Below are positions 25,501 to 34,080 of a DNA stretch of 64,000 nt, one piece after another. This DNA comes from Domibacillus mangrovi (lineage in GTDB: Bacteria > Bacillota > Bacilli > Bacillales > Domibacillaceae). A program made the position numbers and the translations under genes. The stretch lies in contig NZ_MRWQ01000005.1 of NCBI RefSeq assembly GCF_001906925.1, positions 1 through 64,000 of the forward strand, written 5' to 3'. Numbering within the stretch: position 1 is the stretch's first letter; the number at the start of each line of letters is the position of its first letter. The notes beneath the pieces were generated by a model. It was not told the DNA's origin, did no database searches, and was given only the letters and a program-made list of their open reading frames with translations.

Positions 25501-28500
25501 CCACGCCGCCATTGTAGGCTGGCATACTGGATAATAAAGCTTTCGTTTGCTTGCCTGGCATAACCCATGAGCCTTTAGGTAGGTTTGGTATGAGCGTCTT
25601 TTTCGCAGGCGAAAGATATGTTTTTCCATCCGGTGTGCCAATCAATTCGGCAGGGCCGTCTCCGCCCTGTGGACTGTCTCCAACATATGCAGGTCCGCCT
25701 GGATGACCTTTCGTTCCTTTTGCATAAGCTTTAATATCGACGTGTTTCAACTGACTGTCTTTTGATACACCAACTTTATCAAGAACCCAGTTAATGCCGT
25801 CAATTGCAAGGTTTATTCCCTTTTCCAAACCTTTTTCGAGTTTGTTAGCAAGCGCTTTTACTCCGGTCATCACGCCATCAGCCATACCTTTAATACCATC
25901 GCCAATGCGACCCGGTAATTTCTTCGCACCATCCACAATATCATCCCACAAGCCGGACAACGTCTTTTTAATACCAGTGAAAATTTCAGTTGTTTTATCC
26001 TTGATGGTGCCCCATGCCTTAACAATGCCATCTTTGATATTTCCGGTTGCCGTCGAGATAAGCGTTTTAATGCTATCCCATAAACCTTTTAAGAAGGATT
26101 TAATCCCTTCGAATACAGTTGTCGTGACACTTTTAATAATGCTCCATGCTGCTTTAAAAATAGCGACGATCACATTGAGCACGCCTTGAATAACTGATTT
26201 GATTATGTTCCAAGCAGCTGTCAGGATGTTTTTAACGGCATCCCACGCACTTTTCCAATCACCTTTTAATACAGCAATAAATAGACGAATCACGTTGGTG
26301 ATAATGTTCAGTGCGTTTTTGATCACGGTCATAATAACTGGGAACACGGCTTGGACAATTTGTAATATTAATTTAATCGCCGGGATTAAAACACCTGTAA
26401 TAATTTTTGCTGCTGTCTTAAGAATCCCTACAACAAGTGGAATCACCATTTGAATTATTTTAAGTGATGCTGGAAGCACCGTTGAAATGACCGTTAAAAT
26501 CATCGGTAAAACGGTTTTCACCAATTCCAGGACAACACCGATTAACAATTTCAACATGGTAACGACTACTGGAAGCACCGCCTGGATAATCTTAAGTACT
26601 ACAGGAAAGATCGTTTGAACCACACCTAAAAGTGCAGGGAACACTGTTTGAATGATATTAAGCAAAATTGGAATGATGGCCTTAATCAGATCAATTATAA
26701 TGGGCAGAACAGACTGAACGATGCTTAAGATAACTGGGAACACCGCTTGCACTGCACTCAGCCACATGGGCAGAATCGTTTGGGCCACATTCAGAAGAAG
26801 GAGCACAATTTGAGTAACGAGCGAAACAAAACCACTTGCTAATGAAGGTAGAAATGTTGTCACGATCTCTGAAACGATAGGACGAACGGTTGAAATTAAA
26901 CTGCTGAATACGTTGCCGAGTTCTGTTATTAATTCGCCGAACGCCAAGCCCAATTCTGAAAAGGCTGGTTGTAATTCGGCAAAACTTTCTTTAACGACTT
27001 GACCCGTTTTCGAAAATTCCGGACCTAGTTCTTGGGCAAGCTGGCCGAAGCTGGTTGCGAATGCCTGAATGATTGGCTGAATTGCACTGACAGCAGATGA
27101 AAATATGGATTGAATCCCTTTCCATGCACCCTGGAGTGCATTTCGGACGTCTTCATTCGTCTTCGATAATCGATACAAGAAGCCAATGAAGCTCACAATC
27201 GCCCCGATAACCAAGCCGATTGGGCCGGTCACACCTAGTAGTGTTAAACCAATGGCTGTTAGGGCAGGAGCAAGAAGTGAAATAACGCCTCCAACACTTG
27301 AAAAACCTGCTTTTAATTGTTCGACAAACCCACGAACAACAGAACCTGCTTTTTCTTTTAACCCTTCGCCCAATAGGCCGCCGATTTTATCGCCAAGTCC
27401 CCAGATAAAGTTTGCAGATGTATCTATCGCAGTTTTAAAGGCGGACACAATGATCGGTCCTATGGCTTTCAGCTTGCCTAAACCAAGCAAAGCACCATCC
27501 CACATGGTCAGCATAAGCGGTTTTAAATAATTGATAGCAGACGATACACTGTTTTTCACGCTTGCCCACGCGTTATTAACTGCGTTTCGGAACGTTTCGG
27601 AATGTTTGTATGCAGCGATCAGTCCGACAACTAAGCCAGCAATAAGAGCAATAACCAAACCAATTGGTGTAGCTGCCATTACTGCATTAAGCGATAGTTG
27701 CCCCGCTCGTACGGCTCCAATAACTCTCGTTAACACTGTCATTGTGGCTGTGTACGCTTTCTTTGCCAAATCAGCAGCTGCAGTGGCCATTACAGCCGCT
27801 AACATAATTGTTCGATATGTTACTAATGCTGTAGTTATTCCGTAGAGTATAGGAATAAATCCTTCCCACTGCGCAAAGGACTTTGCTACATTGGTAATGC
27901 CTTTAATGAAACTTGTAATGATGACTAATAGTTTCAACATTTCCTGACCGATCGGCGCAAGAAAGATCACTACATCTTTCAAAATGCTCCACAGGTTAGA
28001 AAGTAAATTGAGTAGGACCGGAGTATTTTTATTAGAATAATCAATGAATGCTTTAAACCCTTCCGTCTGCCCTAATATACTTGTCCACTCTGAAAAGCGT
28101 TTTGTTAGGTTAAGAAGACCAGCCTCCATTATTTTTCCTTGCTCATTAAACGTCACCATGAGATTCAATACGCCACGTAAAAGATAGCCAATTGACTGCC
28201 CGACACTTTCTAACGCGGGCCCGGCTCGGCTGGAAAGGAAACCAAAGAATGATTCTATGTCTTTCGTCTGTAAGGTACGATCAAGGCTTTTCATCAGGCT
28301 GTCTACTGCTTGAACGGAACCTTCAATGGCCGGTTTAAACATTTCCAACAATGATTGTAGTGTCCGTAAACCCTGTGTAAAGATGTCGAATACCGGACGC
28401 TCGAATGAGGAGCGAAGTTCTTCAAAGTAGTCGGTAAATTCAGTAAGTGCATCCAAAGCTCTCTGCTGTTCATCCGTCAATGATGCTTGTACCGCTTTTA

Positions 28501-29290
28501 GTTCCAGCAGTGCTTTTGCCCGCTGTTCCGGCGTTGTAGCAGCGGCCAGCTTCTCCTGTGCTTTATTAATTTCTTCTTGCGCTTCAAAAATGCCCATGAG
28601 CGTTGGAATAGCAACAGTACCAAAACCGACAGCACCTGCAGCGGCCGCTCCTAATGCTGACACCAAACCCATCACGCCTGTTGTCACACTAGCAATGGCT
28701 GGAACAGCAGCGGGTGCTAGTAGGACTAATGACATTTTTAAGGCTCGTCCGACAATAGATGCGTCTAAAACTGTACGCCGCAACTGATCCATTGTACTTT
28801 CCGTATGCCCGGCTTGCTGATCCATATCGTTTAGATCATCGACGATATCATCAATTGGATTGTTAGTGTTCATATCTCTGAAAATACGATCTAAATCACG
28901 GAGAGAGGCTTGAATTTGGTTAGATGATTCCGTCCCCTCGTCGCCTAGTCGAGCCAAATCATCACGAGATTCTGCCAGCACACGTTGTAATTCCACCTGT
29001 GCCGCTGCCCCTAAATGTCCTGTCTGTCGCAGTTCTCTGCCTGCTTCTTCAGCAGTTCGGCTTAATTCCTGTAAGCGGCTGTTACCTGCATCAAATCCAC
29101 CAGAAAGTATATTTTGTACCGATTCGACTTGCTGTTGCAATTCGCCGAAATGGTCATTTGCTTGGCTAGTAGACGCGACGCTAGTATGACCTAAATCACG
29201 AAGATCATTTCGGATTTTACGGATGATCGAGCGTATTCCTGTCGCATTGGCACTAAAGACGGCGCTTATTTCTCTGATGTTTCCTGCCAT
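22559..29290 (-). CDS. Tape measure protein with M23 peptidase, transglycosylase and LysM domains
   Basis: A 2243-residue tail length/tip protein. Residues 1-200 are coiled coil; about 200-720 and 820-1250 hold long hydrophobic helices with repeats of the type VFPVILSIVQSVLPIIIDLI. About 1365-1460 is an M23 endopeptidase (HAGVDYAAPMGTPI; GPHVHFEIRQNG with the HxH metal pair). About 1500-1580 is a lytic transglycosylase-like domain (IADKESSFNPNAINKWDINA; IGLFQII). A LysM module lies near 1683 (NYIVKAGDTLTAIAKKFKTT). A second coiled coil (1760-1930) precedes the C-terminus. It scaffolds tail assembly and opens the wall during DNA entry. Confidence 0.95.
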   Translation of the reverse strand: MAGNIREISAVFSANATGIRSIIRKIRNDLRDLGHTSVASTSQANDHFGELQQQVESVQNILSGGFDAGNSRLQELSRTAEEAGRELRQTGHLGAAAQVELQRVLAESRDDLARLGDEGTESSNQIQASLRDLDRIFRDMNTNNPIDDIVDDLNDMDQQAGHTESTMDQLRRTVLDASIVGRALKMSLVLLAPAAVPAIASVTTGVMGLVSALGAAAAGAVGFGTVAIPTLMGIFEAQEEINKAQEKLAAATTPEQRAKALLELKAVQASLTDEQQRALDALTEFTDYFEELRSSFERPVFDIFTQGLRTLQSLLEMFKPAIEGSVQAVDSLMKSLDRTLQTKDIESFFGFLSSRAGPALESVGQSIGYLLRGVLNLMVTFNEQGKIMEAGLLNLTKRFSEWTSILGQTEGFKAFIDYSNKNTPVLLNLLSNLWSILKDVVIFLAPIGQEMLKLLVIITSFIKGITNVAKSFAQWEGFIPILYGITTALVTYRTIMLAAVMATAAADLAKKAYTATMTVLTRVIGAVRAGQLSLNAVMAATPIGLVIALIAGLVVGLIAAYKHSETFRNAVNNAWASVKNSVSSAINYLKPLMLTMWDGALLGLGKLKAIGPIIVSAFKTAIDTSANFIWGLGDKIGGLLGEGLKEKAGSVVRGFVEQLKAGFSSVGGVISLLAPALTAIGLTLLGVTGPIGLVIGAIVSFIGFLYRLSKTNEDVRNALQGAWKGIQSIFSSAVSAIQPIIQAFATSFGQLAQELGPEFSKTGQVVKESFAELQPAFSELGLAFGELITELGNVFSSLISTVRPIVSEIVTTFLPSLASGFVSLVTQIVLLLLNVAQTILPMWLSAVQAVFPVILSIVQSVLPIIIDLIKAIIPILLNIIQTVFPALLGVVQTIFPVVLKIIQAVLPVVVTMLKLLIGVVLELVKTVLPMILTVISTVLPASLKIIQMVIPLVVGILKTAAKIITGVLIPAIKLILQIVQAVFPVIMTVIKNALNIITNVIRLFIAVLKGDWKSAWDAVKNILTAAWNIIKSVIQGVLNVIVAIFKAAWSIIKSVTTTVFEGIKSFLKGLWDSIKTLISTATGNIKDGIVKAWGTIKDKTTEIFTGIKKTLSGLWDDIVDGAKKLPGRIGDGIKGMADGVMTGVKALANKLEKGLEKGINLAIDGINWVLDKVGVSKDSQLKHVDIKAYAKGTKGHPGGPAYVGDSPQGGDGPAELIGTPDGKTYLSPAKKTLIPNLPKGSWVMPGKQTKALLSSMPAYNGGVGEWVEKGKEAVSSAVTKVKDLALDVWSYIEDPSSLMKKVYDHYAVDMGVSGSFGDIAKGGLGMLKDKAVDWVAGQLPQLGGWDFGSAFTRTSGFGMRWGKLHAGVDYAAPMGTPIKSQSGGKVVFSGPRGGYGNAVIVESGGMQYLYGHNSANLVKAGDTVSRGQTIGLVGSTGDSTGPHVHFEIRQNGKAIDPDSIGGFDFNGFGTNYSGNGAQMARQAITQALKMLGKPMTLLDPLMKIADKESSFNPNAINKWDINAQRGDPSIGLFQIIGETFNRWKYPGHNNRRNPLDSALAAIRYMDGRYGGVLNHPGIKSMMRGGGYKPYAEGGEINSPHLGLVGEAGPEIIIPYAQRFRKRALELWQTAGEKLGAFKTAAAGKVQEVTGALSIPAYATGVGKVTGAVKGPVVPTTKTPAVHTMNYIVKAGDTLTAIAKKFKTTVSDLVKLNKIKNPDVIKIGQKLIYGIQAATGTGSNKGTVKQEAPVVDRRPTYVKKVEYLAQKTSSAGAEAKIRKALSDQLIKIEKEEADKIKAIKDKASKAKRDLTQKEKEAVWKIREDYGKKEVAAEKAAAAQITELSKASAEERLKAIDDYVARAKEENRLTLMDEIATYRESMKYFKKNSVESIVAEKRLNEAKKRLHDELMSMKDEYLAKVKEVNDRVMEEERRLNAEYENAVTDRTNALKGFAGLFDVVERPEEIDPETLLENLHSQVWTLNNFDSNLDILASRGVDEALIKELQEMGPQALAEIKALNDMTDSELTQFEGLWSEKSRISRDRATQEMEGMRLDTVMEIQKLHTEAEAELQALNKTFEEQVAGLKTVVTEGFNPLGAQLVDIGKNAIQGLIDGMKSMNSPLGSISRDLADTIKKAITTSLVIKSPSRWMKYMVGENIVQGVIDGIAGMEHNAVNTATAMADWFKPSISSDAFSGFRGSVNSFEGVMIQTTVEMNKEVVGRSVEPIVSDRQRGNYQNAKIVKGLW

Positions 29291-29293
29291 TTT

Positions 29294-29704
29294 TCAACCT
29301 CCTTTCTGCTGTACTTTCAACTGATCAAGCAACTTAAAATCCCAAACCTGCTTTTGAACAGGCGCTGTGGCTTTCGATTGTTTCGGCCTGATCGCCTCTT
29401 CGAATTTCTGCCTGTTTTGTTGTGCTGCTGGTTTCTCTTCTCCAAATGACGGCTTGGAATACTGAAGCATGAGATAATGGATCCAGGTCTTATTTTGCTG
29501 TGCGGATGCTTTCGCTTCCTTTTCTTCCTTATCCATAAGCATATGACCGAGTAATTCAATCACCGGTGCTCGAATGACTTCTGTTCGTCCACCCAGTCGC
29601 TCAGATAATTGAAAAATTACAGCTTCACTGATACTGATTCCGTCACTTGCTTGACCTTCTTCATGAATGCCAGCTTCACTTTCGTGGCTGCCAAAGACTT
29701 TTTT
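29294..29704 (-). CDS. Tail assembly chaperone, frameshift-encoded T part (gpGT-like)
   Basis: A -1 frame relative to the upstream chaperone gene, open from the slippery site to 29294. Read after the shift it begins VFGSHESEAGIHEEGQASDG and continues ISISEAVIFQLSERLGGR, then MIELLGHMLMDKEEKEAKAS to the stop. The frame has no ribosome site of its own near the ATG at 29539 or the GTG at 29563. In lambda-type tails the G-T fusion recruits the tail tube protein to the tape measure. It directly precedes the tape-measure gene, as expected. Confidence 0.8.
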   Translation of the reverse strand, partial: KKVFGSHESEAGIHEEGQASDGISISEAVIFQLSERLGGRTEVIRAPVIELLGHMLMDKEEKEAKASAQQNKTWIHYLMLQYSKPSFGEEKPAAQQNRQKFEEAIRPKQSKATAPVQKQVWDFKLLDQLKVQQKGG

Positions 29705-30123
29705 GCACGATTAAATAGTTTTTGAAGATCATTTTCTTCCACAACTGCATCATAAATATCGAATACATCATTCACTTTTTGCTGCTGTAACGTTTTTAAT
29801 TCAATGCCGCTCAAGACAGAAAGTAGTTTGAACGCTTTCGTCGGCATATGTACTGCCAGTGTTTCAAATGAACCGATTGCATTCTGGATAAATCGTTCGT
29901 CAATGCGCTGCTTCACTTCTTCATCTTCTGCATCTGCTGTCCCATCAAAAAGGTCAGAGAACATTGTTTTCAACGCTTCGTCTCCCTGTACTTCAGTAAA
30001 AATGTCTTTTACAGATTTCATCACTTCTTCAAACTGGAACAAATTAATTTCTTCCACTTCGTGTTGCACTTTTGTTACTTGGCCATCTTCACCTTTGATT
30101 TTGAGTGTGACTTGCGTTGTCAT
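29617..30123 (-). CDS. Tail assembly chaperone (gpG-like)
   Basis: A 168-residue acidic protein between tail tube and tape measure genes, the invariant place of the G chaperone. MTTQVTLKIKGEDGQVTKVQ begins it; the middle is helical (EEVMKSVKDIFTEVQGDEAL). Codons 141-142 (AAA AAG) form the A-AAA-AAG slippery site from which a minority of ribosomes should enter the T frame. The rest of this ORF (SLAATKVKLAFMKKVKQVTE) is the zero-frame tail. Start after AAGGAGGAA. Confidence 0.85.
   Translation of the reverse strand: MTTQVTLKIKGEDGQVTKVQHEVEEINLFQFEEVMKSVKDIFTEVQGDEALKTMFSDLFDGTADAEDEEVKQRIDERFIQNAIGSFETLAVHMPTKAFKLLSVLSGIELKTLQQQKVNDVFDIYDAVVEENDLQKLFNRAKKSLAATKVKLAFMKKVKQVTESVSVKL
29698..29704 (-). 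promoter_or_regulatory. Programmed -1 ribosomal frameshift site (A AAA AAG)
   Basis: Minus strand heptamer AAAAAAG in the X-XXY-YYZ register of the chaperone frame: XXY begins at 29703, exactly 140 codons after the start. The -1 frame is open from here to 29294. No strong downstream pseudoknot was obvious by eye. Confidence 0.8.
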
Positions 30124-30190
30124 AATAAAAATTCCTCCTTATATTAGAAACCTGTTTTCAAATGAAAAAGAGGGCATTGAGCCCCCTTAA

Positions 30191-30739
30191 TTATGGTGTT
30201 GCATTCGGATCGGTACCGCCAATGTAAAAGAAGTTACCTGGTTTGCTTACGTCCATACCTTCGCGCGGGAACATAGCGAGCGTTACACTCACATTGCCTT
30301 GCTCATTTGCGAAAGAACGCGAAAATTCACCATTTGATACCATATTGTAAATGACGATGTCGGACGATTTATCCGCTCCCATAATACGCGGGTGAATCGT
30401 AACTTTACGGCCTTTTGCACGTAAGGATGTGCCGATCTTTGCATCCATCAGCCCTACTTTTTCGCCGCCGACTGTTTCTGTGATAGCTTCTGTATAAGAC
30501 ATCGCCAATTCTAATGTGTCAATATCATCTTCTGCCGCGACAATGGTGACACCACCTTCGTACCCCATTACATACTGATCATAAAGAGAATCACCAAAAT
30601 CAGCGATGTTAATATCGGACAGTAACGGAGATAGTGTAACCTCACCACCATCTGCCTGGAATCCAACTACACCATCAAATTTAATTGCATCTACACCTTC
30701 GCCAATTGTAAAATCAGCTAACCCAAATGGAATTTTCAT
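30191..30739 (-). CDS. Major tail tube protein
   Basis: A 182-residue protein, MKIPFGLADFTIGEGVDAIK..., with the phi13-type major tail protein pattern (VVGFQADGGEVTLSPLLSDI; LRAKGRKVTIHPRIMGADKS) and a C-terminal FFYIGGTDPN. It polymerises as hexameric rings to form the tail tube. Position between tail-completion genes and chaperones supports the call. RBS GAGGGA. Confidence 0.85.
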   Translation of the reverse strand: MKIPFGLADFTIGEGVDAIKFDGVVGFQADGGEVTLSPLLSDINIADFGDSLYDQYVMGYEGGVTIVAAEDDIDTLELAMSYTEAITETVGGEKVGLMDAKIGTSLRAKGRKVTIHPRIMGADKSSDIVIYNMVSNGEFSRSFANEQGNVSVTLAMFPREGMDVSKPGNFFYIGGTDPNATP

Positions 30740-31150
30740 TTATTTTTCCTCCCTTAAAGTTACATCAAAATTAGCCGACCATTCCATCACGCCTTCGATG
30801 ACACCGATCCGGTTTGGTTCGGATACTGCGGACATAAAAAGAACGCGATAGGCTTTTGAGCCGACCACGTTCTCATATTCGTCTTTTTCCTCAATTGTCA
30901 CCAACACATTCGCTGTCCGGTGTAGTGTATCCACTACGTCACAAGCTACCTGCTCTGCATAAGCAAAGTCACTTGATCTAATATAGATCATGTAAGAAGG
31001 TCGACGAATACCTGTTTCGTACTTGTCTGGTGCCCTGCCACCCTCCGAATAGACGGTGCCAGTATGATCATCCGCTTGTCGATAATCCATCGTCCACTGT
31101 AACCTCGGGAATAGCGGTGCCAGCACGTCTTTTAAGTATTTCTGTATCAT
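30740..31150 (-). CDS. Minor structural protein, probable tail terminator
   Basis: A 136-residue protein (MIQKYLKDVLAPLFPRLQWT...). It occupies the gene slot just before the tail tube gene and has the mixed alpha/beta pattern of tail terminator/minor capsid proteins (YMIYIRSSDFAYAEQVACDV). Overlaps the previous gene by 4 nt. The call is mainly from synteny. Confidence 0.65.
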   Translation of the reverse strand: MIQKYLKDVLAPLFPRLQWTMDYRQADDHTGTVYSEGGRAPDKYETGIRRPSYMIYIRSSDFAYAEQVACDVVDTLHRTANVLVTIEEKDEYENVVGSKAYRVLFMSAVSEPNRIGVIEGVMEWSANFDVTLREEK

Positions 31151-31635
31151 GTTTCATCACCTATTATGCGGCGTAAAATACGGTCGTTTGTGCCATTGAA
31201 CTCAGCTGCCGTCGCTTGAATCGCATTTTCGAGATACTTGCGCCCTGGTTGAAATCCGCGCCACAATGGTTTGGCTCGGGTCCGCACACCGCGTCCAGTA
31301 TTATAGTAATCGGGGAATTTCGCCCCATTATCATACTTGTCATGCAATCCTGACCGATAAGGCTCTTCATGCCGCCGTAAGGCATACACCATGTTGGAAC
31401 CGACTATGACTTCAACTTTATCGCCCGTAAGGGAAGCAGTGTTGGCATGGATCGATGCTTCCAAATCGCCTTCATCTTGATGCACGAGTGCTTTGGCGCC
31501 AGATTCAACCAATAATCCATAGCGGGTATATTCTTCTTTAATAATGCCATCCACGTTGTTCTCTACGTTTTCCAGCACGCGTTCAAGTTCCTGCAATCCG
31601 TCCCACTCAATACGGATAAAACTGTCATTCGGCAT
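31147..31635 (-). CDS. HK97 gp10-like tail completion protein
   Basis: A 162-residue protein from the ATG after AAGGTGATC (31635). MPNDSFIRIEWDGLQELERV and a C-terminal WRGFQPGRKYLENAIQATAA match the HK97-gp10 family, which connects head to tail. Part of the connector block. Confidence 0.75.
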   Translation of the reverse strand: MPNDSFIRIEWDGLQELERVLENVENNVDGIIKEEYTRYGLLVESGAKALVHQDEGDLEASIHANTASLTGDKVEVIVGSNMVYALRRHEEPYRSGLHDKYDNGAKFPDYYNTGRGVRTRAKPLWRGFQPGRKYLENAIQATAAEFNGTNDRILRRIIGDET

Positions 31636-31640
31636 ACTGA

Positions 31641-32009
31641 TCACCTTGGCGGCGGCTTGCCGACATAAACAGTACGAAAATAGACTTTTGTTCCGCTAAA
31701 ATTAAGGGTTTCTTCCACTTCTGAAATGCGTCCCTTAATATCTTGGCCAAACCGGTCTGTCCAATTTATGTCATGGCCGCGTTGTATAAACGTTTCTGGT
31801 GGAATATCAATCGTCAAAACACTTTCAAAGTTTTCACCATCCGGTGTGGTAATGACTTTTAACTCCGGCTGCACTCGCGCTTTTGATGTTCGTGGATCTT
31901 TGAATTTTGGCCGACCGTAATCGTCCACTAATGATTGATCATAATGTTCACTATTTCCAGTAAACGCATCATAAATGTAAATGGTGTCATTCATTGGCGG
32001 TTTCGGCAT
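31641..32009 (-). CDS. Head-tail joining protein (head-closure slot)
   Basis: A 122-residue beta-rich protein, MPKPPMNDTIYIYDAFTGNS..., with WTDRFGQDIKGRISEVEETL late in the chain. It fills the head-closure/stopper position between the adaptor and gp10-like genes. AGGAGGTTG precedes the start. No diagnostic motif; call from gene order and size. Confidence 0.6.
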   Translation of the reverse strand: MPKPPMNDTIYIYDAFTGNSEHYDQSLVDDYGRPKFKDPRTSKARVQPELKVITTPDGENFESVLTIDIPPETFIQRGHDINWTDRFGQDIKGRISEVEETLNFSGTKVYFRTVYVGKPPPR

Positions 32010-32368
32010 TAAATCAACCTCCTAGCACTCGCACGTTTTTTCGGCTGTAAGGCCGCCTGTGCTTTTTCAATGAGTGCCACGACTTCCGGAGAGATATTGC
32101 CTCCTTCAAATGAAAAAGACATCCCTTTTAAACCTAACGATTTTACGCCATGCCGCTTGAACTTCGCAAATTCCTCGGCTTCTCCCTCAATCATATAAAG
32201 AGTTTGAATACCGATTATTTTCGGCGTCAATAGCGCTTCATCGTAGTGATTTATCAGCATGTCCTCTGCTGTGAACGCAATCTTTTCACGGATATCTGCC
32301 GGCAGTTCGGTGTAAGCATCCGTATAAAAAAGACTGTGCAAATATGCATCAATCTCACTAAATACCAT
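32009..32368 (-). CDS. Head-tail connector/adaptor protein
   Basis: A 119-residue helical protein, MVFSEIDAYLHSLFYTDAYT..., in the adaptor (SPP1 gp15-like) position after the capsid genes. The pattern of an N-terminal helix pair and a basic C-terminus (KKRASARRLI) fits connectors that dock under the portal. The stop overlaps the next start by one base. Call by synteny. Confidence 0.6.
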   Translation of the reverse strand: MVFSEIDAYLHSLFYTDAYTELPADIREKIAFTAEDMLINHYDEALLTPKIIGIQTLYMIEGEAEEFAKFKRHGVKSLGLKGMSFSFEGGNISPEVVALIEKAQAALQPKKRASARRLI

Positions 32369-32376
32369 TTGCTCAC

Positions 32377-32667
32377 CTACTCTTGTTCAGTGTCATCAGT
32401 AAAGGGCTCTGTTGCACCTTCTGGAGCTGGCTTAGCTAATGCATCGATGAGTTCATCTTTCTTCATCTTCACATAGCCTTCAATGCCTTTCGCTTTCGCT
32501 TCTTCTTTCAATTCAGAAACCGTTTTTTCGCCAAGCTGCGTTTCCTCTGACAGTTCAACTTTATCACCCAGACGATCCGCTTGTTCCTCTGTCAGTTCCA
32601 GTGGTTCGCCCGGCTGCACGATTTTTCCTGCGTGTGCCAAATAGGCATTTGAAATATATTTTGGCAT
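32377..32667 (-). CDS. YqbF-like phage protein with SAP/Rho-N-type motif
   Basis: A 96-residue protein. N-terminal MPKYISNAYLAHAGKIVQPG (YqbF-type) and a C-terminal helix-extended-helix motif LGEKTVSELKEEAKAKGIEG followed by YVKMKKDELIDAL, which matches SAP/Rho N-terminal domains that bind nucleic acid. It lies in the connector block of PBSX/skin-like phages. Role in head completion is assumed. Confidence 0.7.
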   Translation of the reverse strand: MPKYISNAYLAHAGKIVQPGEPLELTEEQADRLGDKVELSEETQLGEKTVSELKEEAKAKGIEGYVKMKKDELIDALAKPAPEGATEPFTDDTEQE

Positions 32668-32695
32668 GGCAAGTACCCTCCTTTAATTTTGTTTA

Positions 32696-33052
32696 TCATG
32701 CAGATTTTGACGTAACTCGTAAAACAGCTCGACGATTAACAACCAAATCACCGATTGCCAGCAGCACTTTTTTGTTGTCGTTTAATGATTCGGCCAACGA
32801 TGCAGCCACATAGGGATCAACCTCTGCCGTGAGAGGTGTACCCTGTTGGAGCAGCAACTCAATGTTATGGAGCGAGCTGTCTCGTTCCGCTGGGAGAATG
32901 ACAGTGATCGTATTCAGGTTGACAATCACATCACCGATCGCTTTCATCACTTTCGTTTGATCATTCAATTCTTCTGCTAATGTGGAAGCTGAATACCCTT
33001 CTTTCGTGGCATTCAGCACCATATTATCCTGCAGTCTCACTTCAATATTCAC
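32696..33052 (-). CDS. Hypothetical phage protein with internal duplication
   Basis: A 118-residue protein built of two similar halves: YSASTLAEELNDQTKVMKAI with GDVIVNLNTITVI, and YVAASLAESLNDNKKVLLAI with GDLVVNRRAVLRV. The duplication suggests a pseudo-dimeric fold. GTG start after GGGGGG. It lies directly behind the capsid gene. No family recognised. Confidence 0.65.
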   Translation of the reverse strand: MNIEVRLQDNMVLNATKEGYSASTLAEELNDQTKVMKAIGDVIVNLNTITVILPAERDSSLHNIELLLQQGTPLTAEVDPYVAASLAESLNDNKKVLLAIGDLVVNRRAVLRVTSKSA

Positions 33053-33064
33053 TGGTTACCCCCC

Positions 33065-34054
33065 TCATACAGACAAAATGACGATGGCTTGCGGCTTTTG
33101 TAATGCTGGAAATACTGTTTCGCCAACGCGAACTGTCTGCTGTGGCGGATCATTTTCAATTTTTGGTGCGATAAATTTACCCGTTTGATGCCCTTTTTCT
33201 GCTGTAGGACCCATATAAGTCTTACCAAGCGCATCCCCAAGGAGAACAACCTTTCCATCTTCTAACAGAGGCACTTCACCTTGTCCATAAAGATTAACCA
33301 CATCATCATTAATCACGTATGGTGGCAAACGAAGTGCGGTTAAGGCAGTTTGTACATCACTAGGCGTTAACAATCGACCACCATTGTTTTGACCATACAC
33401 TTGCACCCGAATCTGTTCATTTTGAAGCAGATTTGCTTCTGTTGCCGATGTCATATGCATCACAATAGGCTTTTTGCGTTGATTTTTTGACTGGAACTGC
33501 TTAACAGCAGCTTGAAGATCAGCCAATGGTTTGGAAGATGGATCACTCCATACAACCGTTGCTGTCACCTTATTTTCTACTGGGATGTCAAATGAAACAT
33601 CAATATGAATATCCTCTTCATCGTCGTCATATTTTAATTCGCCTGTATATAGCACTTGAGCACGCATAAATTCCTCTAAATCATCCACGCCGACAATTAA
33701 TTCATCTGTACTGTTGTAGACATAATCAATCACTTTTGCTTGTTCCTGAGATGAACGAGGTGCATTAAACTTCAAGATTTCACGTTCGTCTAACCGGAAA
33801 GCATGTTGAACCTTTGTCACTGATCCGAATGCTTGAGAAAGTTCTTTTTTGTCGCGTAATGGAGCGGCTGCACTAAATCCTGTGATTGACGCAGCTGGCG
33901 CATATTGCCCGTTAATAATGTTATATGCGAAATCAATATCGTAAATTGGTTCAATCGGCAAAAATGCTTTCAACATATAATCACGTTGCGGCGGAACATT
34001 TTCCACATAACCCTGAAATACAGCTTTTTGAAATTCATCTAAATGTAATGGCAT
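33065..34054 (-). CDS. Major capsid protein (phage capsid E family)
   Basis: A 329-residue protein of the capsid-E type: MPLHLDEFQKAVFQGYVENV, AFLPIEPIYDIDFAYNI, then VTKVQHAFRLDEREILKFNA and KVIDYVYNSTDELIVGVDDL. C-terminal VRVGETVFPALQKPQAIVIL closes the fold. It forms the capsid lattice (HK97 fold). Flanked by the decoration gene and connector genes as in SPP1-like relatives. RBS GAGGAGGAG. Confidence 0.88.
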   Translation of the reverse strand: MPLHLDEFQKAVFQGYVENVPPQRDYMLKAFLPIEPIYDIDFAYNIINGQYAPAASITGFSAAAPLRDKKELSQAFGSVTKVQHAFRLDEREILKFNAPRSSQEQAKVIDYVYNSTDELIVGVDDLEEFMRAQVLYTGELKYDDDEEDIHIDVSFDIPVENKVTATVVWSDPSSKPLADLQAAVKQFQSKNQRKKPIVMHMTSATEANLLQNEQIRVQVYGQNNGGRLLTPSDVQTALTALRLPPYVINDDVVNLYGQGEVPLLEDGKVVLLGDALGKTYMGPTAEKGHQTGKFIAPKIENDPPQQTVRVGETVFPALQKPQAIVILSV

Positions 34055-34080
34055 TGTATCTCCTCCTCAGTTTCCTATTG

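Noticed and set aside
22596-29169. Many long plus-strand open frames opposite the tape-measure gene
   Set aside because: They mirror the repetitive hydrophobic codons of the tape measure, have no ribosome sites, and give low-complexity Thr/Pro/Ile-rich products.
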